NCBI GenBank assembly: GCA_964397045.1
Contig: CAYNHF010000014.1
Span: 1-5,608 of the forward strand
Source: CAYNHF01 sp964397045
Lineage (GTDB): Bacteria; Actinomycetota; Acidimicrobiia; Spongiisociales; UBA5794
Length of the DNA: 5,608 nucleotides
Direction: 5' to 3'
The position numbers and the translations under genes are program-made. Shown one piece after another: positions 5,409 through 5,608 of the stretch. Position 1 is the stretch's first letter; every line of letters starts with the position of its first letter. Below the pieces are notes generated by a model. The model was not told the DNA's origin, searched no databases, and saw only the letters and a program-made list of their open reading frames with translations.

Positions 5409-5436
5409 AGGCCCCCGGCGCGAGTGCTGGGGGCCT
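5409..5436 (+). terminator. Rho-independent-type terminator of the secreted-protein gene
   Basis: AGGCCCCC (5409-5416) and GGGGGCCT (5429-5436) form a perfect 8-bp stem around a 12-base loop that can add an inner GC/GC pair. It starts 14 bases after the stop codon. The downstream T tract is poor (TCCTCG), as is common in high-GC actinobacteria. Confidence 0.75.
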
Positions 5437-5608
5437 TCCTCGCGAGCTGGCTCCCACTCCGCCCATCACGGCATCCATGAGGGGGTGGGCCGTGTCAAGG
5501 GCGCGGTGGATTGGTCCTGGCTCGTGGTCTTTTGGGTTGGGGTCGGTTGTGGGCAGGGGCCGGCTCCATTCCCCGGAGTGGGGTGAGGCGGTTCGGTGCC
5601 TGGGCATC
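5437..5608. other. Right-edge region with no supported gene
   Basis: The plus strand is G-rich with several GGG/GGGG runs (5534-5559). A long minus-strand frame spans 5607 to 5011, but it runs antisense through the terminator and the secreted-protein gene and resembles nothing known. A gene could begin beyond the window edge. Confidence 0.4.

Noticed and set aside
5470..5498. Minus-strand TTGACA as a -35 promoter box
   Set aside because: No acceptable -10 sequence lies 16-18 bases downstream and no gene follows on that strand.
5534..5559. Possible G-quadruplex in the G-rich right edge
   Set aside because: One loop would need eight bases and there is no gene context to give it a role.
5011..5607. 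Minus-strand open frame of about 198 codons at the right edge
   Set aside because: It runs antisense through the secreted-protein gene and its terminator and has no recognisable domain.
1..5608. CRISPR array, tRNA, toxin-antitoxin or defence operon
   Set aside because: No regularly spaced repeats, no tRNA-like cloverleaf and no recognisable toxin, nuclease or defence protein was seen in any supported frame.

Overview
The window is GC-rich and looks like a piece of a high-GC actinobacterial chromosome. The class Acidimicrobiia is a guess from the style of the proteins, not something the sequence proves. It is an accessory-type stretch: a carbohydrate gene pair at the left, a few small envelope or secreted proteins, and two decayed insertion sequences of different families. 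No rRNA, tRNA, CRISPR array or recognisable defence operon was found.

Layout. Positions 1-227 (minus) hold the first 75 codons of a GT4-type glycosyltransferase. Across a short divergent spacer, 325-1371 (plus) encodes a complete GH130 beta-mannoside phosphorylase or hydrolase. Positions 1372-1672 hold no gene I can support. Positions 1673-2520 (minus) are an IS110-family transposase pseudogene with an intact DEDD half, a single-base frameshift and a missing C-terminus. Just upstream of it, 2521-2803 is a hairpin- and repeat-rich noncoding stretch, where an IS110 element would be expected to encode its guide ('bridge') RNA. Next on the minus strand come a very small two-helix membrane protein (2950-2804) and a lipoprotein with a PPC-like beta-sandwich domain (3555-3064). 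Positions 3672-4866 are an IS30-family element with imperfect terminal inverted repeats. Its transposase is broken by two indels but keeps its DDE residues. Positions 5014-5394 (plus) encode a small secreted protein of unknown function, followed by a strong terminator hairpin. The last 170 bases carry no supported gene.

How the parts relate. The glycosyltransferase and GH130 enzyme are divergent and could share a control region, a pairing that suggests synthesis and turnover of a mannose-containing glycan. The lipoprotein and the two-helix protein are co-oriented small envelope genes lying between the two dead insertion sequences. The most interesting signal is the structured region upstream of the IS110 pseudogene. 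It has a 9-bp stem whose two G-U pairs form only in a minus-strand transcript, another perfect hairpin, an 11-bp tandem repeat, and four copies of GTGCCT in about 210 nt. No clearly undescribed multi-gene system is visible.
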